Source: Clostridia bacterium
Lineage (GTDB): Bacteria; Bacillota_A; Clostridia; Oscillospirales; Acutalibacteraceae
Reading direction: 5' to 3'
Assembly (NCBI GenBank): GCA_024699005.1
Contig: JAILQN010000087.1
Location: 1-8,599 of the forward strand
DNA: 8,599 bases
Shown: piece by piece, positions 6,663 through 8,599 of the stretch
Position numbering within the stretch: the stretch's first letter is position 1
Layout of the letters: each line of letters opens with the position of its first letter
Position numbers and translations under genes: made by a program
The notes under the pieces: generated by a model
What the model saw: the letters and a program-made list of their open reading frames with translations, nothing else
What the model was told of the DNA's origin: nothing
The model's database searches: none

Positions 6663-6980
6663 ATGTTTTACGAAAGAACCGTTTCAAAAACGACAGCGAA
6701 CGTCAACGAGACTTTTCCGGTGCTGCTGGTAACGGGACCGAGGCAGGTAGGAAAGTCCACACTGCTGGAAAAAATGGCTGGATCGGAGCGCAGGAGGGTT
6801 TCACTGGACAATCCCACGCTGCGGGCGCTGGCGAGAACCGCCCCAGAGCTCTTTCTGCAGCGCTATTATCCGCCCGTACTGATCGAAATAAAAATCGGTA
6901 CCGGCGCCGTGATCTGCATGGCTTCCGATCTTATACCGATTGATAAGAATAACTGGTTTGTTCCCGCATGGATAATATAA
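6663..6980 (+). pseudogene. Internally deleted AAA family ATPase (COG1373, DUF4143)
   Basis: The 105-codon frame joins the two ends of a protein normally about 400 residues long. Residues 1-74 are the N-terminal AAA part: Walker A GPRQVGKST (25-33), then VSLDNPTLRALARTAPELFLQRY (46-68) and PPVLI (70-74), which in full proteins leads into the Walker B LIDEIQ. From about 75-79 the sequence switches to the usual C-terminal end of the family, GTGAVICM (79-86) and the closing PAWII (101-105). The remaining AAA core, arginine finger and the DUF4143 nuclease-like part are missing, about 300 residues. The junction is in frame. The ribosome site GAGGTGATC (6652-6660) is a perfect anti-SD match, so a short product may still be made, but ATP hydrolysis cannot be expected. 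Placed between palindromic repeats. Confidence 0.85.
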
Positions 6981-6985
6981 ATCGT

Positions 6986-7224
6986 TCTTCACGGATTTCC
7001 GTGTAAAAGAGACCATATGCCGGTACCGCGCGTGCCCACACGCGCGTTGTGCCCGCTGACTGAACACCGTATCATTTTTTTGCTTTGCTGAAATTGCGCT
7101 ATTATATAGCAGGATCGACGCGCGTGTGGGCACGCGCGGTACCGGTACGGCCGATGTTTTATCAGGCAATCTTATCAGCAATCATCGCATTTAGATGGAC
7201 ACATTACACGGAAATCCGTGAAGA
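6986..7224. repeat. Nested palindromic element (outer 21 bp and inner 28 bp inverted repeats)
   Basis: This gene-free stretch starts 5 bp past the ATPase remnant. Outer arms 6986-7006 and 7204-7224 are perfect 21 bp inverted copies; inner arms 7020-7047 and 7118-7145 are perfect 28 bp inverted copies. Each arm is itself a hairpin: CACGGA-TT-TCCGTG (6990-7003; mirrored at 7207-7220) and CGCGCGTG-CCCA-CACGCGCG (7027-7046; mirrored at 7119-7138). The spacers are unequal (13 bp left between arms, 58 bp right) and the centre (7048-7117) is AT-richer with a small hairpin GCTAT-TAT-ATAGC. No open frame here looks coding. It reads as a MITE- or REPIN-like element, possibly one element inserted in another. 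Confidence 0.85.
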
Positions 7225-7244
7225 TCCATATAAATTGATAAAGC

Positions 7245-7277
7245 CAAAAAACCTGCCTGCCGGAGCCCGGCAGGCAG
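7245..7277 (-). terminator. Rho-independent terminator of the LOG gene
   Basis: On the - strand an 11 bp perfect GC-rich stem (7277-7267 with 7263-7253) with a 3 nt loop is followed by G and six T residues. It lies 16 bp past the stop of the LOG-family gene. The + strand lacks a T-run after the stem, so it acts in one direction. Confidence 0.92.
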
Positions 7278-7292
7278 TACGCTGTGTGCTTA

Positions 7293-7886
7293 TCACGTGC
7301 TTTCGGCGTTGCTGACGTATCTTACCTCATCAACGGAGAACGTCGGCTCGACGTAGTTTTCAAGGTAATCGGCGCACTCTTCCGGATCGGTAATGAATTC
7401 GAGAAGGCGTATAGTCGCCTTGGGCATGAATTTCTGTTCCACGCTGTAATCAAGCAGAGCCCTGAACGGCTTGAAATAGCCGTTGATATCGTATACGACG
7501 AGAGGCCGTCTGGTCTGGCAGAGCTGTTTTAAAGTGAGTATCTCGAAAAGCTCCTCGTAGGTGCCGATGCCTCCGGGGCAGGCGATGAACGCATCGGAGA
7601 GATCGTCCATCTTCTGTTTGCGTTCGCGCATGGTCTTCGTGCGGATCAGCTCGGTGCAGTCGGGAAACAGGATACCGTCGACGTTGAAGAACTCGGGAAC
7701 GACGCCGTATATTTTCCTTCCGTTCGCATAAAAGCCGCGGGCCGCCGCGCCCATAAGCCCGTTGGTGCCCGCGCCGAACACAAGGTCGTGTCCTCTCGCG
7801 GCAAGTACGGACGCGAGACGTTCGGTTCCGTTTATATATATATCGTCGATTTCCGCGCTCGCCGCACCGTAGATACAGATATTCAT
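7293..7886 (-). CDS. LOG family protein (nucleotide 5'-monophosphate phosphoribohydrolase)
   Basis: A 197-residue cytosolic Rossmann-fold protein of the LOG family, often mislabelled lysine decarboxylase. Characterised members cleave the N-glycosidic bond of cytokinin riboside monophosphates or other nucleoside monophosphates. The N-terminal strand is MNICIYGAAS; the phosphate-binding stretch GAGTNGLMGA (38-47) corresponds to GGGxxGLMG; TMRERKQKM (85-93) carries the conserved Arg/Lys cluster; and PGGIGTYEE (104-112) is the signature PGGxGTxxE with catalytic E112. Length is typical. Start ATG 7886 directly follows a heptamer array and has no visible Shine-Dalgarno. The 3' end is followed by a strong terminator. 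It may be cotranscribed with the P-type ATPase gene 115 bp upstream. Cytokinin activation is only one possible role in a gut-type bacterium; nucleotide salvage or clean-up is equally plausible. Confidence 0.95.
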   Translation of the reverse strand: MNICIYGAASAEIDDIYINGTERLASVLAARGHDLVFGAGTNGLMGAAARGFYANGRKIYGVVPEFFNVDGILFPDCTELIRTKTMRERKQKMDDLSDAFIACPGGIGTYEELFEILTLKQLCQTRRPLVVYDINGYFKPFRALLDYSVEQKFMPKATIRLLEFITDPEECADYLENYVEPTFSVDEVRYVSNAEST

Positions 7887-7887
7887 A

Positions 7888-7922
7888 GTTTTTAGTGTTT
7901 GGTGTTTAGTGTTTGGTGTTTA
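7888..7922. repeat. GTGTTTR heptamer array before the LOG gene
   Basis: Five consecutive + strand 7-mers GTTTTTA, GTGTTTG, GTGTTTA, GTGTTTG, GTGTTTA; a sixth, GTGTAGG (7923-7929), merges into the double hairpin. Alternating A/G at the last base also gives a 14 bp period. On the coding (-) strand the unit is YAAACAC and the array ends 1 bp before the ATG, taking the place where a ribosome site would be. Confidence 0.88.
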
Positions 7923-7924
7923 GT

Positions 7925-7998
7925 GTAGGGGCGGGCCTGTGTGCCCGCCCGTGAGCGGTTTAGTTATCTTGCGGGCGACCACACAGGGTCGCCCCTAC
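7925..7998. repeat. REPIN-like double hairpin element (GTAGGGGCG ends)
   Basis: A 74 bp element bounded by GTAGGGGCG (7925-7933) and its inverse CGCCCCTAC (7990-7998). Each 28 bp arm (7925-7952; 7971-7998) forms its own hairpin with an 8 bp stem and a CTGTGT loop: GGGCGGGC/GCCCGCCC on the left (7929-7950) and GGGCGACC/GGTCGCCC on the right read inverted (7994-7973). The arms differ at four internal positions, all paired with each other within their hairpins, and at the last base. The centre (7953-7970) is unrelated. It begins 3 bp past the P-type ATPase stop on the - strand. I recognise this GTAGGGGCG...CGCCCCTAC type as a dispersed palindrome of bacterial genomes. Confidence 0.85.
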
Positions 7999-8001
7999 GT
8001 A

Positions 8002-8599
8002 TTACTGCCGTCCCTTATTCGCCAGCCTCTGGAACGCCTTGACGATCTCAACGATCGGGATGACGGAGACCGCGAGAGCGAGTGCCGTCAGATAATGCTC
8101 AAGGTCAAGATTGACAAAGTCGAACGCTTTTGCGAAGAAGGGTATCTCGATAACGAGAGTAGTAAGGATAAGCGCGACGATCATGGAACCCACGAGGAAC
8201 CAGTTGTGGCTGCCCCTGAATATCATGGCTATCGCCGAATGTCTCTGGGAACGCATATTGTAGCTGTGGAAGATCTCCGCCATGCTCATGGTAAGGAACG
8301 CCATGGTGGTGCCGTTCATTCCCGCGACGGAATTGACATCGATATGAGTCCACGTCCACTGGGCGAAAGGAACGCCCCAGTTCGCGCCGATAAGGAAAGC
8401 GCAGAGGGTCAGGACCGTGCACATGATTCCCTGATAGACGCAGTCGACGCCCAGGCCGCCGGAGAAGATATTGTCCTTCGTGCTTCTGGGCTTGCGGCGC
8501 ATGATGTCCGCTTCCGCTCTTTCAACGCCCAGCGCGAGAGCCGGGAAGCAGTCCGTGATAAGGTTGATCCACAGAAGGTGGGTGGGCTTGAGTATTGTG
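8002..8599 (-). CDS. Calcium-type P-type ATPase, C-terminal part (runs off window)
   Basis: The last 198 codons of a cation-transporting P2-type ATPase; the 5' part, with the phosphorylation and nucleotide-binding domains, lies beyond 8599. Visible residue 9 onward reads LWINLITDCFPALALGVE, the TM6 signature, in which N12, T15 and D16 align with calcium ligands N796, T799 and D800 of SERCA. Then follow ADIMRRKPR, and the Cation_ATPase_C region with TM7 (about 57-73), TM8 (about 97-112), TM9 (about 133-154) and TM10 (about 168-187). In TM8, E108 (MAEIFHSYNMRS) aligns with SERCA E908, a site I ligand that many bacterial relatives replace by glutamine. The protein ends in KGRQ after the last helix. 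Likely function is calcium efflux by ATP hydrolysis at the cell membrane; the missing TM4 would be needed to be sure of the ion. Confidence 0.93.
   Translation of the reverse strand, partial: TILKPTHLLWINLITDCFPALALGVERAEADIMRRKPRSTKDNIFSGGLGVDCVYQGIMCTVLTLCAFLIGANWGVPFAQWTWTHIDVNSVAGMNGTTMAFLTMSMAEIFHSYNMRSQRHSAIAMIFRGSHNWFLVGSMIVALILTTLVIEIPFFAKAFDFVNLDLEHYLTALALAVSVIPIVEIVKAFQRLANKGRQ

Noticed and set aside
6801..7181. - strand open frame of 126 codons across the ATPase remnant and palindrome
   Set aside because: No domain, no ribosome site, and it crosses both coding remnant and inverted repeats; it is a by-product of palindromic GC-rich sequence.
7085..7315. + strand open frame of 76 codons across the palindrome and the LOG terminator
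   Set aside because: It reads through a repeat arm and a terminator hairpin, starts with a non-ATG codon without ribosome site, and resembles nothing known.
7973..7998. REPIN arm acting as an intrinsic terminator for the P-type ATPase gene
   Set aside because: The hairpin is stable but no T-run follows it on the - strand, so it is listed only as a repeat.

Overview
The window is chromosomal DNA of a fairly GC-rich, Gram-positive-type bacterium, most likely a gut Clostridia member (Oscillospiraceae/Ruminococcaceae-like). Pointers to this are the homodimeric alpha2-type glycyl-tRNA synthetase, purine-rich Shine-Dalgarno sites, an ABC exporter pair of a kind common in gut Firmicutes, an Mbeg1-like (DUF2974) protein and a COG1373-type AAA ATPase remnant. 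The lineage is an inference from gene content, not from a marker phylogeny.

Left part, + strand (1-6590): a strong extended -10 promoter drives glyS (104-1492). A ~200 bp spacer follows, then an LCAT-like alpha/beta hydrolase (1692-3137) and a 49 bp heptamer array that starts on its stop codon. Next is a tight cluster: ABC ATPase (3227-3949), ABC permease (3951-4781, 1 bp gap) and a KynB-type metal-dependent cyclase/formamidase (4778-5356, ATGA overlap). A Mbeg1-like serine hydrolase (5413-6552) comes 56 bp later, and the run ends at a strong rho-independent terminator (6558-6590). No other convincing terminator is visible, so 3227-6590 could be one transcript.

Middle part (6591-7292): a 13 bp inverted repeat precedes a 105-codon, internally deleted AAA/DUF4143 ATPase gene that keeps its N- and C-terminal ends. 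Behind it lies a gene-free stretch holding a nested palindromic element (outer arms 21 bp, inner arms 28 bp, both perfect) and the terminator of the next gene.

Right part, - strand (7293-8599): a LOG-family nucleotide phosphoribohydrolase gene (7293-7886), and upstream of it the 3' end of a calcium-type P-type ATPase gene that runs off the window (8002-8599). The 115 bp between them holds a heptamer array and a 74 bp REPIN-like double hairpin.

I see no clear new multi-gene system. The less ordinary signals are in the spacers. Degenerate 7 bp tandem repeats sit at several gene boundaries, with an AANACT-like unit directly in front of three unrelated genes in the same relative orientation. The two hairpin arms of the REPIN-like element differ only by compensatory base-pair changes. 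The truncated ATPase gene lies between palindromes, as if it were part of a dispersed unit.
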